From SXRF01 sp039808985 (GTDB lineage Bacteria > Pseudomonadota > Alphaproteobacteria > Rickettsiales > SXRF01), in NCBI GenBank assembly GCA_039808985.1, contig JBDHUC010000012.1, positions 1 to 52,286 of the forward strand: a DNA stretch of 52,286 nucleotides. The letters are read 5' to 3'. The position numbers and the translations under genes were made by a program. Within the stretch, counting starts at the first letter, position 1; each line of letters starts with the position of its first letter. Below, one piece after another: positions 17,380 to 27,083 of the stretch. The notes under the pieces are model-generated. The model was not told where the DNA came from. It was given only the letters and a program-made list of their open reading frames with translations, and did no database searches.

Positions 17380-18549
17380 TCATGACAACAAGGAAAGAAT
17401 TTTCTTTGCTGCTATATCGCTGGGGTTTTGTCCACCCGGCGGAACCAGCCTGTCCAGGGCTTCTTTGATTGATTCTTGCTGCTTTTGCTGCAAATCCGGA
17501 TTAGATAGCAATGTATTGGCGCAGCTTGCAAGCATCATAGGTGTTGCATGTTCCTGCAAAAGTTCGGGTATAGCCTCTTTTTTAAGCAAAATATTGATAA
17601 GGTTGACATATTTGGTTGTTATCATAAGCTTTAGCAGCCAAACGGAAATCGCATTCATTTTATAGGTTATAAGCATTGGGGTGTGTGCCATAGCCACTTC
17701 AAATGCTACGGTTCCTGATTTCACAAAAGCAAAATCGCTGGCGGCCATGGCATTTTTCTTATCCTGTTCATTGCTGGTAATTATGGCACGAAATGGTGAA
17801 TTATTCAGGTAAGGGGAGAGTAATTCCAGCGCGTGCTCAGGCACGGAAACAACAAAAGCAAGCTTAGGGTAACAAAATGAGAGTAGTGATAATGCCATGG
17901 CAAAAATCGGCATATGGCTGGTAACTTCGCCCTTGCGGCTTCCAGGGAGCAGGCAGAATATTTTAACATCATCTGCGATTTCATATTTAGCACGGAACTC
18001 GGCAGCGTTTCCGGCTTTACTTTCACAAACCACCGGATGTCCTACAAAGGTGCAATCCAGCCCTACTTTTTTAAAATATGGTGGTTCAAATGGTAGAAGG
18101 AGGAGCATATGGTCGAACAGTTTGGCGCATTTTTCGGCCCGTTTCGGCTTGTAAGCCCACACAGTTGGGGCAACATAATGCACAAATTTTGTTTTAAGCC
18201 CGATTTTGCGGAGTTTTTTTACAATGCGGAAGCAAAAGCCGGGAGAATCAATAGTAATCACCATTTGCGGCTGCTTCATTACAATATCGGCAATGGTGGA
18301 GGCTATATGGGTAATAGTGCGCCATAAATGCGGTATTATTTCAACCAGCCCCATCATCGAAAGCTCATGGTACGGAAACAGGCTTTTAAGTCCTTCTTCC
18401 TCCATTTTTTCGCCGCCTATGCCGTAAAACAGCAGTTGCTGCTGTGAATTTTCCCGCAAAGACCGCATCAGGTGTGCGCCAAGAAAATCGCCTGATGGTT
18501 CACCGGCAATTATATAGATAGTTTTCAGGTCGGTTTTAAATTCATTCAT
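17380..18549 (-). CDS. lpxB: LpxB, lipid-A-disaccharide synthase
   Basis: 389 residues, normal for the family. The N-terminus IYIIAGEPSGDFLGAHLM, the block GIGGEKMEEEGL, the segment VHYVAPTVWAYKPKRA, and FCLLPGSRKGEV are LpxB hallmarks. The enzyme joins UDP-2,3-diacylglucosamine and lipid X to make the lipid A disaccharide at the inner face of the inner membrane. It is the last gene of the long minus-strand envelope operon and its start overlaps lpxI by 8 bases. About 130 bases of AT-rich sequence follow before the start of the giant gene, with no obvious terminator. Confidence 0.95.
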   Translation of the reverse strand: MNEFKTDLKTIYIIAGEPSGDFLGAHLMRSLRENSQQQLLFYGIGGEKMEEEGLKSLFPYHELSMMGLVEIIPHLWRTITHIASTIADIVMKQPQMVITIDSPGFCFRIVKKLRKIGLKTKFVHYVAPTVWAYKPKRAEKCAKLFDHMLLLLPFEPPYFKKVGLDCTFVGHPVVCESKAGNAAEFRAKYEIADDVKIFCLLPGSRKGEVTSHMPIFAMALSLLSFCYPKLAFVVSVPEHALELLSPYLNNSPFRAIITSNEQDKKNAMAASDFAFVKSGTVAFEVAMAHTPMLITYKMNAISVWLLKLMITTKYVNLINILLKKEAIPELLQEHATPMMLASCANTLLSNPDLQQKQQESIKEALDRLVPPGGQNPSDIAAKKILSLLS

Positions 18550-19375
18550 ATTCTATACCAATTACGAATATAGCATATTCATCAGCTTTTTTTATCAATT
18601 CATCACGGTCAATAAGCAGGCTGGAATTGGCTTCCACCGCAACTCCTAAAAGGCCGGATTTTTTGAGGTTTTCAATGGTCTGGATACCAATTGACGGCAG
18701 GTCTACCTTTTCTTCCTGCCCCGGTTTTTTTGCTTTTACCAGCACCCCGCCTTTTGGCTTGCCGCCGCGTAGTTTCGCGCAGGACATGATCATGGCATCG
18801 GTTCCTTCCGCATTTTCTGTTGCCAGGAGTTTGCCGTTTTCAATTATTACCGCTTGCCCAATATCCAGCGCGCCTAAATTCTTAGCCTCACGCATACCAA
18901 GCATTATATCTGCCATTGCGTCTTTATCGGGGGTGATTTTCCCTAAAACCCCGGCAGGCGCGATAATATTTTTCAATATCTGGTCAACGCCCACAACCGT
19001 AAAATTTTCTTCCTCAAAAAATGAAGTAATTGCTTTAAGCAGCGCATCATCACCACCGAAAATAGCCAGCCCGATCTTTTTTATGAGCTTTGCTCCGGCG
19101 GCATCGGGTTTCAGCGAAGACATAGCAGGGCGCTTTATGCCGCCTGCCATTACGATTTCACAAACGCCAGCGCCTCTTAAGTGGTTAAGGGCTTCGCCTA
19201 CTGCGCCGAGGCGCACTACCGCGTGTGGCACATCATTCATAATTTCCGGAGTGAAACTTTCCTCAAATGCCAGCACAAAAAATGGGCGGCAATTATCCTG
19301 GCAGTGCCTGATAAGCTGGGCAGGAAGGCTGCCTTTTCCGGCTATTATTCCTAGGGTGGAACCGTTTTTTGTCAT
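18542..19375 (-). CDS. lpxI: LpxI, UDP-2,3-diacylglucosamine pyrophosphatase
   Basis: 277 residues, full length. GIIAGKGSLPAQLIR at the start, then VMAGGIKRPAMSSLKPD, and the C-terminal catalytic block GVLVKAKKPGQE with DLPSIGIQTIENL, are LpxI features. It makes lipid X from UDP-2,3-diacyl-GlcN and replaces LpxH in most alphaproteobacteria, so it supports the assignment of the organism. Its start overlaps lpxA by four bases and its end overlaps lpxB by eight, a tightly coupled set. Confidence 0.94.
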   Translation of the reverse strand: MTKNGSTLGIIAGKGSLPAQLIRHCQDNCRPFFVLAFEESFTPEIMNDVPHAVVRLGAVGEALNHLRGAGVCEIVMAGGIKRPAMSSLKPDAAGAKLIKKIGLAIFGGDDALLKAITSFFEEENFTVVGVDQILKNIIAPAGVLGKITPDKDAMADIMLGMREAKNLGALDIGQAVIIENGKLLATENAEGTDAMIMSCAKLRGGKPKGGVLVKAKKPGQEEKVDLPSIGIQTIENLKKSGLLGVAVEANSSLLIDRDELIKKADEYAIFVIGIEYE

Positions 19376-20199
19376 ACTGCCTGTGGGATATTGTCATGCC
19401 CGGTAAATTTAGGAACGCAAAGCGAGCGCGAGCCTTTATCAACCATGAAGGATAGCACATCCTGTACGGCCTTTGTTCCACCATAAGTAAGCCTGGCTTT
19501 TTCTGCGCGCGCAGCCAGAGTCCCTTCTTCTTCCTCGAATATCATCTTGTATGCGCCACGCAGGGCATGGATTGTATCGCGGTCAAAGCCACGGCGCTTA
19601 AGCCCGATAAGGTTCAACCCGGCAAGGTTTGCGCGCTCGCCCATGACCGAGCCAAAAGGTATTACATCATGCTCAACACCTGACATGCCACCTATTACAG
19701 CATGTGGTCCAATGCGTACGAACTGGTGGACGGCGGCAAGGCCACCGATAATTGAGAAGTCGCCGACCTCCACATGTCCGGCAAGCGTTGCATTATTTGC
19801 CAGTATAACATGGTTGCCAAGTATGCAGTCATGCGCAACATGCGCGCTCACCATGAACAGGCAGTTGTTGCCAACTGTAGTTTTCATGCCGCCGCCCTCT
19901 GTTCCGGGGTTCATGGTTACGTATTCGCGGATGACATTGTTATCGCCGATAGAAAGGCTGGAGTCTTCCCCGCGGTATTTCAGGTCCTGCGGTGCGAACC
20001 CGAGAGAGGCAAAAGGAAATATCTGGCAGTTTTTGCCAATAGTTGTGTTTCCGGAAATGGTGACATGAGAAAATAATTTTGTGCCGTCGCCGATCGTAAC
20101 ATTTCCATCAACAACGCAATAAGCGCCGATAGAAACGTCTTTTCCTAATTTTACACTATCTGCAATAATTGCTGTAGGGTGGATTTTTGAATCACTCAT
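19372..20199 (-). CDS. lpxA: LpxA, UDP-GlcNAc O-acyltransferase
   Basis: 275 residues. The left-handed beta-helix hexapeptide repeats run from about 5 to 190 (for example IHPTAIIADSVKLGKDVSIG). QDLKYRGE at 71-78 and VAHDC with the catalytic His at 123 are present, equivalent to His125 of E. coli. The helical C-terminal domain begins near 195. It performs the first step of lipid A synthesis. It follows fabZ by one base and overlaps lpxI. Confidence 0.95.
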   Translation of the reverse strand: MSDSKIHPTAIIADSVKLGKDVSIGAYCVVDGNVTIGDGTKLFSHVTISGNTTIGKNCQIFPFASLGFAPQDLKYRGEDSSLSIGDNNVIREYVTMNPGTEGGGMKTTVGNNCLFMVSAHVAHDCILGNHVILANNATLAGHVEVGDFSIIGGLAAVHQFVRIGPHAVIGGMSGVEHDVIPFGSVMGERANLAGLNLIGLKRRGFDRDTIHALRGAYKMIFEEEEGTLAARAEKARLTYGGTKAVQDVLSFMVDKGSRSLCVPKFTGHDNIPQAV

Positions 20200-20200
20200 A

Positions 20201-20668
20201 TTAATTTACAATCATTGCACAAATTACAGCTTCGGCTGCCTTTACCCCATCAACAGTTGCCACGCAGGCAAACTTCCAGACGTTCCTGCGGCTTTGCTGC
20301 TTATCAACCCTTACATGCAGTGCATCGCCGGGTGTAACCACCTTGCGGAATTTGGCCTCGTCTATCGACATGAAATAAACCAGCTTGCCTTCTGCTTCTT
20401 TTCCTAAAGTATTTACAACCAGTATCGCAGCCGTTTGCGCCATTGCTTCGATTATAAGTACGCCGGGCATAACAGGCTTGCCTGGAAAATGGCCTATAAA
20501 AAATGGCTCGTTCATAGTTACATTCTTAAGCCCGATTGCAAACTCGCCAAGTTCAAGGTCAATGATCCTGTCGATCATAAGAAACGGGTAGCGGTGGGGT
20601 ATCATTTCCATGATACGCCCGATGGGAATGATTTTTTCTAAATCTTTATTCTCGCTTTGGTTCTCCAT
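20201..20668 (-). CDS. fabZ: FabZ, 3-hydroxyacyl-ACP dehydratase
   Basis: 155 residues from ATG 20668. A GTG at 20677 would add three residues, but the ribosome binding site TAGGTGG is better spaced for 20668. The hot-dog fold motifs are visible: MIPHRYPFLMIDRI, and HFPGKPVMPGVLIIEAMAQ with the catalytic His and the helix Glu. It supplies unsaturated acyl chains for fatty acid synthesis, and its placement between lpxD and lpxA links acyl-chain flow to lipid A production. Confidence 0.95.
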   Translation of the reverse strand: MENQSENKDLEKIIPIGRIMEMIPHRYPFLMIDRIIDLELGEFAIGLKNVTMNEPFFIGHFPGKPVMPGVLIIEAMAQTAAILVVNTLGKEAEGKLVYFMSIDEAKFRKVVTPGDALHVRVDKQQSRRNVWKFACVATVDGVKAAEAVICAMIVN

Positions 20669-20698
20669 ATTATCCACCTATTTATCACTTAATTTATC

Positions 20699-21727
20699 TT
20701 ATGGTTTCCTTTTAGATAATTTTGCTACTGTAGCAGTTTGGCGATGCCAATCAAGTATGCTTACAGCAGGGTAGCCACCATAGGTTGCTCCTGCGGGTAT
20801 ATCGGTCATAATCCCTGACTGCGCCGCGATGCGTGCGCCATTGCCAACAATAGTATGTCCTGCAAACCCTACCTGTCCTCCTACTAAAACCCCATCTCCA
20901 ATAATGGTGCTGCCTGAAATCCCTGTTTGTGCTGCGATCATTGTATGCCTGCCTATTTGCACATTATGGGCGATCTGTACAAGGTTATCAATTTTGCTAC
21001 CGCTTCCAATCTTTGTATCATGGCCTGCGCCGCGGTCGATACAGGTTCCGGCGCCGATTTCAACATCATCGCCAATTATAACCCGTCCTGTTTGCGGAAG
21101 CTTGGTTATTCCCTTGCGCCCTCCTGCAAAACCGAAACCATCCTGCCCGATATGCGCCCCGCGGTGGATGGTGGTGTTTTTGCCTATTATGCTGTGGCTT
21201 ATGCCACATAAAGCGCCAATGCGGCTGCCTTCGCCAATCTCTACCCCTTTATCTATAACGCTGTTGGCGCCAATCCAGCAGCCATCTCCTATCTTTGCAT
21301 GCTCAGCTATTACAGCGCCAGCGTCGATACGAACATTTTTGCCAATTACTGCGTTTTTTGCTATTTGTGCCAATGGTGATATCTGGGCCTCAAAATTTTC
21401 TGCGGGATATAATTTCTGCGCAATTAAGGCATAGGCATAGTATGGTTCTTCGCTTATAAGCGTAACCATTCCCTTGGGCGCGCGCGCCGCGAATTTTGCG
21501 CGGACAAAACAAGCCCCGGCCTTGCTGGCTTCAAATTCAGGAATATATTTTATATTATCTAAAAAACTTATGTCGTTTTTACCGGCAGTTTCCAATGGAG
21601 AAATATCAGAAAATTTACGGGTTTGGGCTGAAGTAGTTTCAGATGGGGCGATAGCCGCACCAGTTATGGCAACGATCTCTTCTAATGAAAGCTCGCAAGC
21701 TTTAGTAAAAAACCGGCTATCGCTCAT
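20699..21727 (-). CDS. lpxD: LpxD, UDP-3-O-acylglucosamine N-acyltransferase
   Basis: 342 residues. An N-terminal uridine-binding domain (about 1-105, including ISPLETAGKNDISFLDN) is followed by a long hexapeptide beta-helix. NLVQIAHNVQIG carries the catalytic His, and FAGGRKGITKLPQTGRV is the typical loop. It adds the N-linked acyl chain in lipid A synthesis. It lies 20 bases after skp and 30 bases before fabZ. Confidence 0.95.
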   Translation of the reverse strand: MSDSRFFTKACELSLEEIVAITGAAIAPSETTSAQTRKFSDISPLETAGKNDISFLDNIKYIPEFEASKAGACFVRAKFAARAPKGMVTLISEEPYYAYALIAQKLYPAENFEAQISPLAQIAKNAVIGKNVRIDAGAVIAEHAKIGDGCWIGANSVIDKGVEIGEGSRIGALCGISHSIIGKNTTIHRGAHIGQDGFGFAGGRKGITKLPQTGRVIIGDDVEIGAGTCIDRGAGHDTKIGSGSKIDNLVQIAHNVQIGRHTMIAAQTGISGSTIIGDGVLVGGQVGFAGHTIVGNGARIAAQSGIMTDIPAGATYGGYPAVSILDWHRQTATVAKLSKRKP

Positions 21728-21747
21728 CTAAATTAAATATAAAGTTC

Positions 21748-22341
21748 TTATTTCTTATCGTCTTTTTTATCGCTGGCAGCGGCAGGAGCGTCGAACTTGA
21801 CTTCCAGCTTAGGCAGTTTCTTATTAAGGCGGTCAAGAACTTCGGATGAGATATCGAGGCCCTTGTCAGCATATAATATCTGGGAAGTAGGAATTGCGAT
21901 CACGAAGCCTTTTTCCTTCGACAGGTCTGAGATGATCTCGGTTACGACCTTCTGGATATCATTAAGCGAATGTTCGAAGGCGCTGTTCAGCAGATCTTTC
22001 TTTGATTGCACTTCCTTCTGGACTGCGGTTTCCTTCAGGCGGAAGGCGCGTACTTTATCTTCAAAGGCGTTCTTTGCGAGCACGGATTTCTGCTTGCCGA
22101 GATCCTGGTATTCCTTTTTCAACTCCTCACCTTTTTTATTGATCTCAGGCTGGAATGATTTTTCCTTGGCTTCCAGTTGTTCACGCACATTTTTGGCAGC
22201 GGTGGAACCTTTCATAACCTGCTGGATGTCAACTACGGCTATGGTCTGTTTGTCCTGCGCGAAGGCTGGCTGGGCGAAGGCGAGGGCTGCTGAAGCAAGC
22301 AGGCTGTAAATCAAGGTCGGTTTGGCAATTGTAATTTTCAT
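21748..22341 (-). CDS. skp: Skp/OmpH-family periplasmic chaperone
   Basis: 197 residues from ATG 22341, which has an AAGGAC ribosome binding site; a TTG six codons upstream is less likely. Signal peptide: LLASAALAFAQPAFA-Q. The mature protein has the OmpH pattern: IAVVDIQQVMKGSTAAKNV, then a long charged coiled coil (about 55-140) forming the tentacles, then VIAIPTSQILYADKGLDIS. A Lys/Asp tail ends it. Skp holds unfolded outer membrane proteins for the Bam complex, encoded just upstream. Confidence 0.9.
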   Translation of the reverse strand: MKITIAKPTLIYSLLASAALAFAQPAFAQDKQTIAVVDIQQVMKGSTAAKNVREQLEAKEKSFQPEINKKGEELKKEYQDLGKQKSVLAKNAFEDKVRAFRLKETAVQKEVQSKKDLLNSAFEHSLNDIQKVVTEIISDLSKEKGFVIAIPTSQILYADKGLDISSEVLDRLNKKLPKLEVKFDAPAAASDKKDDKK

Positions 22342-22396
22342 AAAACTAAGTCCTTTCAAAATATATTAAATCGATTCAGATATTATGGTTATTGGC

Positions 22397-24724
22397 CTAA
22401 AAACGAGTGCCGAAACTAAAGCGCAGTGTTTCGGTCTGGTCTTCATTCTGCTTGAGAACCGCATGGGCGAAATCAATGCGGATAGGGCCAAAAGGCGATG
22501 ACCAGAGAATACCGGCACCAATGGAAGCGCGTATCGCGCTGCTATCGGCAACACCAACCTTGCTGTTATCGATCTTCCACAGGCTGCCCGCATCGCTGAA
22601 TACAGCGCCGGAAACGCCAAGCTCATCAGGCAGGCCAATAGGGAATTTAAGTTCCACGGTTCCGTTATAGAATGCGTTACCGCCAAGTGAATCGCGTGTT
22701 GCTATATCGCGTGGCCCGATACCCGCATTGCGGAAGCCGCGCAGGTCATCACCGCCCACGAAGAAGCGGTCATTGATTCGCACGTCACGGCCACCAATGC
22801 CGAAAATATAGCCGGTAGCGCCGGAAACGCTGGTTTTCCATTTGGCAGTTATCGGGTAGTAATAGCTGGCTTTTACGTCATGCTTTAAATAGCGCGAATC
22901 GCCGCCAAGGCCTGCCACTTCCTGCGTGAAGCGGAAATAATAGCCGCTTGATGGATCAAGCTTGTTATTTAAGTTGTCATAGGTGAATGACTGGCTTACT
23001 GCCGAATTCACATTCACACCAGCTTGTTGCTTGATGTAGGTTGAGGCTTCAGGCGTAACATCGGTCACGTTATTTTCGCGCAGTGTATAATTAACCGAGT
23101 GCTGGAGTTTTTCCTGCAGCGCATAGCTTGAGCGCAGGTTTATACCCTTGGTATCCATGTCATATGAGCTTTGCTGCATAAAATCCTGTTTGATACGATA
23201 AATATCAAAGCCAGCAGATATGTCGCGGTCAAGGAAGTATGGCTCAGTAAAGCCGATTTCAGCTTGTTTACGGCGTGCAGCCAGGGTTAGGCGGGTTTTT
23301 AGTTCCTGTCCACGGCCCAGCAGGTTTTTCTCGCTTACGCCAAAATCACCAAGTACCCCGTCAGTGCTTGAAAAGCCTGCGCCAATTGTTACTTCGCCGG
23401 TTGATTTTTCTTTAACGTCGACATTAATAACTGTTTTATCCGGCGCACTGCCCGGCTCGTTCTTAATGTCAACTTTCTCGAAGAAACCAAGATTGTTAAG
23501 TCGTTGTTCGGAACGCTGCAATTTGGAGTTATTATAAGCATCGCCTTCGCTCAGGCGGAACTCGCGGCGGATTACTTCGTCCAGTGTACGTACGTTTCCG
23601 GTTACGTTGATACGTTCCACATAAACGCGTGGGCCGGGCTTAATTACATAAGTAAGGTTAACGAGTTTTTTCTCAGGATCGCGCTCAAGCTTAGGCTGAA
23701 TATCAACAAACGCATAACCGAGGTCGCCTAAGCGTTTAGTCATGGCATCTATGGTTTCTTCAACCTTGCTGGCATCGTAAGTCTTACCGGCCCTGGTTGT
23801 GATTAAATCGCTGAAATCAGGTTTTTCGCCGTTTTTAAGTTCACTTGTCACATTCACAGCGCCAAACTTATATTGTACGCCTTCCTCAACTACGAAAGTA
23901 AGGTAAAACGCATCTTTCTTGGGAGAAAGCTCAGCATGGGCGGATTTAACCTGAAAGTCCGCATAACCTTCGTTTATATAAAACCGGCGCAGCAATTCCT
24001 GGTCATATTGCAGGCGATCCGGGTCATATTTATCACTATCGGAGAAGAATTTGTACCAGCGGGTTTCTTCGGTACGTATAGCCTTGCGCAGGTCGCTGTC
24101 ACTGAACTTATTATTGCCAACGAAATTAATTTTTTCAACATGTGCCGTAGCGCCTTCGCTGATTTCATAAACCAGGTCAACACGGTTTTGGTCCTGGTTG
24201 ATAAGCTTGGGCTCGACCACTGTGTTATAGCGTCCGCTGCGGCGATATATGTCGAGTATGCGCTTAACATCGGATTGGAGCTTGTCCTGGGAATATACAG
24301 AACGGCTTTTAAGCTCCATTTCCTTCTCTAAGTCGGATGTTTCGATGCCGGAATTACCCTCAAACGCAACCTTGTTTATTATCGGGTTTTCAACTACACG
24401 GACAATAAGCGTGTTGCCGGATTTAAGCAGCTTCACGTCAGAGAAGAATCCGGTAGCGTAAAGGTTTTTAAGGCTGGTATCAATATCTGATTGGGTAAGG
24501 GGGCTGCCAGATTTTATGCCAAGATATGAAAGTATGGTGCTGTTTTCCACACGCTGGTTGCCTTCAATCCGGACTGTTTCAACGCGGCCAGCAGAGGCCT
24601 GGTCAGAAGGTGCTGGTGCCGTCACTTTCTTGGTGGCGGCGATTGCTGCATTATCATATGACGCTAGTAACAAGCCCCATACGGCAACGGAAACAACAGA
24701 ACGATAGGCAGAATTTCTGGGCAT
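22397..24724 (-). CDS. bamA: BamA, outer membrane protein assembly factor
   Basis: 775 residues from ATG 24724, which has an AAAGGACA ribosome binding site (a TTG 11 codons upstream is not needed). A signal peptide precedes five POTRA repeats (about 40-405), seen as VETVRIEGNQRVENSTIL, VNKVAFEGN-type and GPRVYVERINVTGNVRT starts. The C-terminal 16-strand barrel contains DDLRGFRNAG, the conserved loop 6 motif, and ends in an aromatic C-terminal signature (SFGTRF). It is the core of the machine that inserts beta-barrels, including the curli channel-type outer membrane proteins, into the outer membrane. Confidence 0.95.
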   Translation of the reverse strand: MPRNSAYRSVVSVAVWGLLLASYDNAAIAATKKVTAPAPSDQASAGRVETVRIEGNQRVENSTILSYLGIKSGSPLTQSDIDTSLKNLYATGFFSDVKLLKSGNTLIVRVVENPIINKVAFEGNSGIETSDLEKEMELKSRSVYSQDKLQSDVKRILDIYRRSGRYNTVVEPKLINQDQNRVDLVYEISEGATAHVEKINFVGNNKFSDSDLRKAIRTEETRWYKFFSDSDKYDPDRLQYDQELLRRFYINEGYADFQVKSAHAELSPKKDAFYLTFVVEEGVQYKFGAVNVTSELKNGEKPDFSDLITTRAGKTYDASKVEETIDAMTKRLGDLGYAFVDIQPKLERDPEKKLVNLTYVIKPGPRVYVERINVTGNVRTLDEVIRREFRLSEGDAYNNSKLQRSEQRLNNLGFFEKVDIKNEPGSAPDKTVINVDVKEKSTGEVTIGAGFSSTDGVLGDFGVSEKNLLGRGQELKTRLTLAARRKQAEIGFTEPYFLDRDISAGFDIYRIKQDFMQQSSYDMDTKGINLRSSYALQEKLQHSVNYTLRENNVTDVTPEASTYIKQQAGVNVNSAVSQSFTYDNLNNKLDPSSGYYFRFTQEVAGLGGDSRYLKHDVKASYYYPITAKWKTSVSGATGYIFGIGGRDVRINDRFFVGGDDLRGFRNAGIGPRDIATRDSLGGNAFYNGTVELKFPIGLPDELGVSGAVFSDAGSLWKIDNSKVGVADSSAIRASIGAGILWSSPFGPIRIDFAHAVLKQNEDQTETLRFSFGTRF

Positions 24725-24829
24725 TATATGTCCTTTTTTATCGCTATTTTTAGGCAACCATTCAGATTTTGAATACTAATGGTGCAAAATGAGCTATAAA
24801 TCAAGGAGAAAAAGCAGTATTACAACCTA

Positions 24830-25936
24830 TTAAACCAATTTGCGCAGGTCGTTTATCAGGGTAAATGCCATGAGCATGGCAAGCAGGGCAAAGCCAACGC
24901 GGAATCCGTATTCCTGTATCTTCTGCGCCAGCGGTCGTCCTTGCAGGGCTTCGATAATGTAATAAATCAAATGCCCACCATCAAGGACCGGGATAGGTAG
25001 AAGGTTCATAAGCCCAAGATTTGCAGAAATAATAGCTATAAGCCATATAACGGTATGTGCGTCCTTGCTGGCGGCCTGGCCGGAAAGCTGTGCGATTCCT
25101 ACCGGGCCTTTCAAGTCTTTTGCGCTACGGTGGCCGCTTATCATCTGCCCCATTACTTTGAGTGTGGATTCGCAGATCATATAGGTGCGGCGTACTGATT
25201 CGCCAATGGCGCGTACAAGCCCCACATCCTCATATTTAACATCCATGCTTTTAATGCCGATAAGTGGCCTGGTTATTTTATTGCCAAGCCCATCGTCATC
25301 TTCTGTCATTTTTGGGGTAAGGGTGATGTCCATAGGCTGGTCGTTTCTGATTATCTCAATTTTTACCGGAGTTCCAAGATTGGTGGAAAGCAGGTAGGAA
25401 ATATCGTTAAAACTGGAAACCTTGTTATTATCAATCATAGTGATGCGGTCGCCAACCTGAAGCCCAGAGCTCAGGGCCGGGGAATCAGGCATTAATTTGC
25501 CGATAACCGGGTCGATGGAAGGCAGGCCGTTGCTCATGATAAAATAAATAAAAATAGCTATGGTAAGCAGGAAATTGGCAACTGGCCCTGCCGCAACTAT
25601 CATCATTTTTTTATAAAGTGGTTTGAAGTGGAAAGTTGTAGCTTTTTCCTGCTCGCTCATATTTTCCAGCAGTTCATTATCAGCGGTGCTGGCAGCAGAC
25701 GAGTCGCCATGCATTTTTACATAGCCGCCAAGGGGGAGCAGCGATACTTTCCAGCGCGTACCGGATTTGTCGTTCCAGCCAAACAGCTCTTTGCCAAATC
25801 CTATTGAAAAGGCGGTGATGCGTACCCCGCAAAGCTTTGCAACAATATAATGGCCGTATTCATGGATGAAAACTATAATGCTTAATACTATTATAAAGGC
25901 TGCGATAGTGTGCCCGAAAGAATACAGGGAAGTCAT
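24830..25936 (-). CDS. rseP: RseP-type site-2 zinc metalloprotease
   Basis: 368 residues. HEYGH at 25-29 within the first membrane helix is the zinc site and LLPIPVLDGGH near 315 provides the third ligand. A PDZ domain lies in the middle (about 125-195, IGKLMPDSPALSSGLQVGDRITMI). Four membrane helices can be seen. The family cuts transmembrane anti-sigma factors and leftover signal peptides. Its start overlaps the dxr stop by four bases. Confidence 0.93.
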   Translation of the reverse strand: MTSLYSFGHTIAAFIIVLSIIVFIHEYGHYIVAKLCGVRITAFSIGFGKELFGWNDKSGTRWKVSLLPLGGYVKMHGDSSAASTADNELLENMSEQEKATTFHFKPLYKKMMIVAAGPVANFLLTIAIFIYFIMSNGLPSIDPVIGKLMPDSPALSSGLQVGDRITMIDNNKVSSFNDISYLLSTNLGTPVKIEIIRNDQPMDITLTPKMTEDDDGLGNKITRPLIGIKSMDVKYEDVGLVRAIGESVRRTYMICESTLKVMGQMISGHRSAKDLKGPVGIAQLSGQAASKDAHTVIWLIAIISANLGLMNLLPIPVLDGGHLIYYIIEALQGRPLAQKIQEYGFRVGFALLAMLMAFTLINDLRKLV

Positions 25937-27081
25937 ATATTATATTTCTCCGCATGATGGCGTGCGACCTTGTCGCATTCAAGCACATCATCTATGGTTT
26001 CAAGTGGCTCACTATATAGTTTTTCCAGCGTTTTTTCAACTATTTTCGCTATATCCGTAAAGCCAATCCCGCCTTTCAAAAAGCGTTCAACAGCGATTTC
26101 ATTGGCGGCATTTAATATGGTTGGGGCATTGCCCCCGGATTCCAGTGATTCCCGAGCCAGGCGTATCGCCGGGAATCTTGTGCTGTCGGGCGCTTCAAAG
26201 CTTAAATTCCCTATTTCTTCCAGCCGGAGCTTCCTGACCGGGGCGCTTATGCGTTCGGGCCAGGCCAGCGCATTAGCGATTGGTGTGCACATATCAGGCT
26301 GGCTCATCTGTGCCAATACAGAGCCATCGACCATCTCAACAAGTGCGTGGATTATTGATTGCGGGTGGACCAGTATATGCAACTGTTCGGAACGTACTGG
26401 AAACAGATAAAAAGCCTCGATGAGTTCCAGCCCTTTATTCATCATGGTTGCTGAATCCACCGAGATTTTAGCGCCCATATTCCAGTTGGGGTGGCGTACT
26501 GCCTGCTGGGGAGTTACGCCTTCCATCTGCTCCAGTGTGAATGTGCGGAAAGGGCCGCCGGAAGCGGTTATGGTAACGCGCTCCACATGTTTTATATCCT
26601 TCTGCTCAAGTAGCTGGAAAATTGCGTTATGCTCGGAATCCACAGGGATTATGGTAGCCCCGTGTTTTTTTACCTCGCGCTGCATAAGTTCCCCGGCGCA
26701 TACAAGGCTTTCCTTGTTAGCAAGGGCGATGGTTTTTCCATTTTTTATTGCGGCAAGGGTTGGTTTAAGCCCTGCTGCGCCAACTATTGCAGACATTGTA
26801 ATATCTGCTCCCTGCGAAGCGGCATCTATTACTGCATCTTCTCCGGCGTGGGCCTCTATGCCGGTGCCGCTTAGCAGTTGCTTAAGCTCACTGTAAAATT
26901 CGTAGTTGGCTATAACGACTGATTTAGGATTGTATTTTCTCGCCTGGCTGGCAAGCAATGCGGCATTGCCACGCGCAACCAATGTATGCAGCGAGAAATC
27001 GCCAGGATGAAGCTCGAGGCATTTAAGCGTATTCTGCCCGATTGTTCCGGTAGATCCCAGGATAGTGACGCTTCTTTGCAC
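25933..27081 (-). CDS. dxr: Dxr, 1-deoxy-D-xylulose 5-phosphate reductoisomerase
   Basis: 382 residues starting at GTG 27081. The NADPH-binding GSTGTIGQNTL is near residue 8. NKESLVCAGELM, PVDSEHNAIFQLL, TASGGPFR and HPNWNMGAKISVDSATMMNKG are the metal and substrate sites. It commits isoprenoid synthesis in the MEP pathway and so supplies the undecaprenyl precursor used by UppS upstream. It overlaps rseP by four bases and is two bases from cdsA. Confidence 0.95.
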   Translation of the reverse strand: MQRSVTILGSTGTIGQNTLKCLELHPGDFSLHTLVARGNAALLASQARKYNPKSVVIANYEFYSELKQLLSGTGIEAHAGEDAVIDAASQGADITMSAIVGAAGLKPTLAAIKNGKTIALANKESLVCAGELMQREVKKHGATIIPVDSEHNAIFQLLEQKDIKHVERVTITASGGPFRTFTLEQMEGVTPQQAVRHPNWNMGAKISVDSATMMNKGLELIEAFYLFPVRSEQLHILVHPQSIIHALVEMVDGSVLAQMSQPDMCTPIANALAWPERISAPVRKLRLEEIGNLSFEAPDSTRFPAIRLARESLESGGNAPTILNAANEIAVERFLKGGIGFTDIAKIVEKTLEKLYSEPLETIDDVLECDKVARHHAEKYNI

Positions 27082-27083
27082 CT

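Noticed and set aside
18627..19406. 259-residue plus-strand frame opposite lpxI
   Set aside because: It mirrors the coding bias of the well-identified lpxI gene and has low-complexity composition (Ser/Pro/Ala-rich) typical of antisense shadows.
26420..26896. 158-residue plus-strand frame opposite dxr
   Set aside because: Antisense shadow of dxr with no recognisable motif or ribosome binding site.
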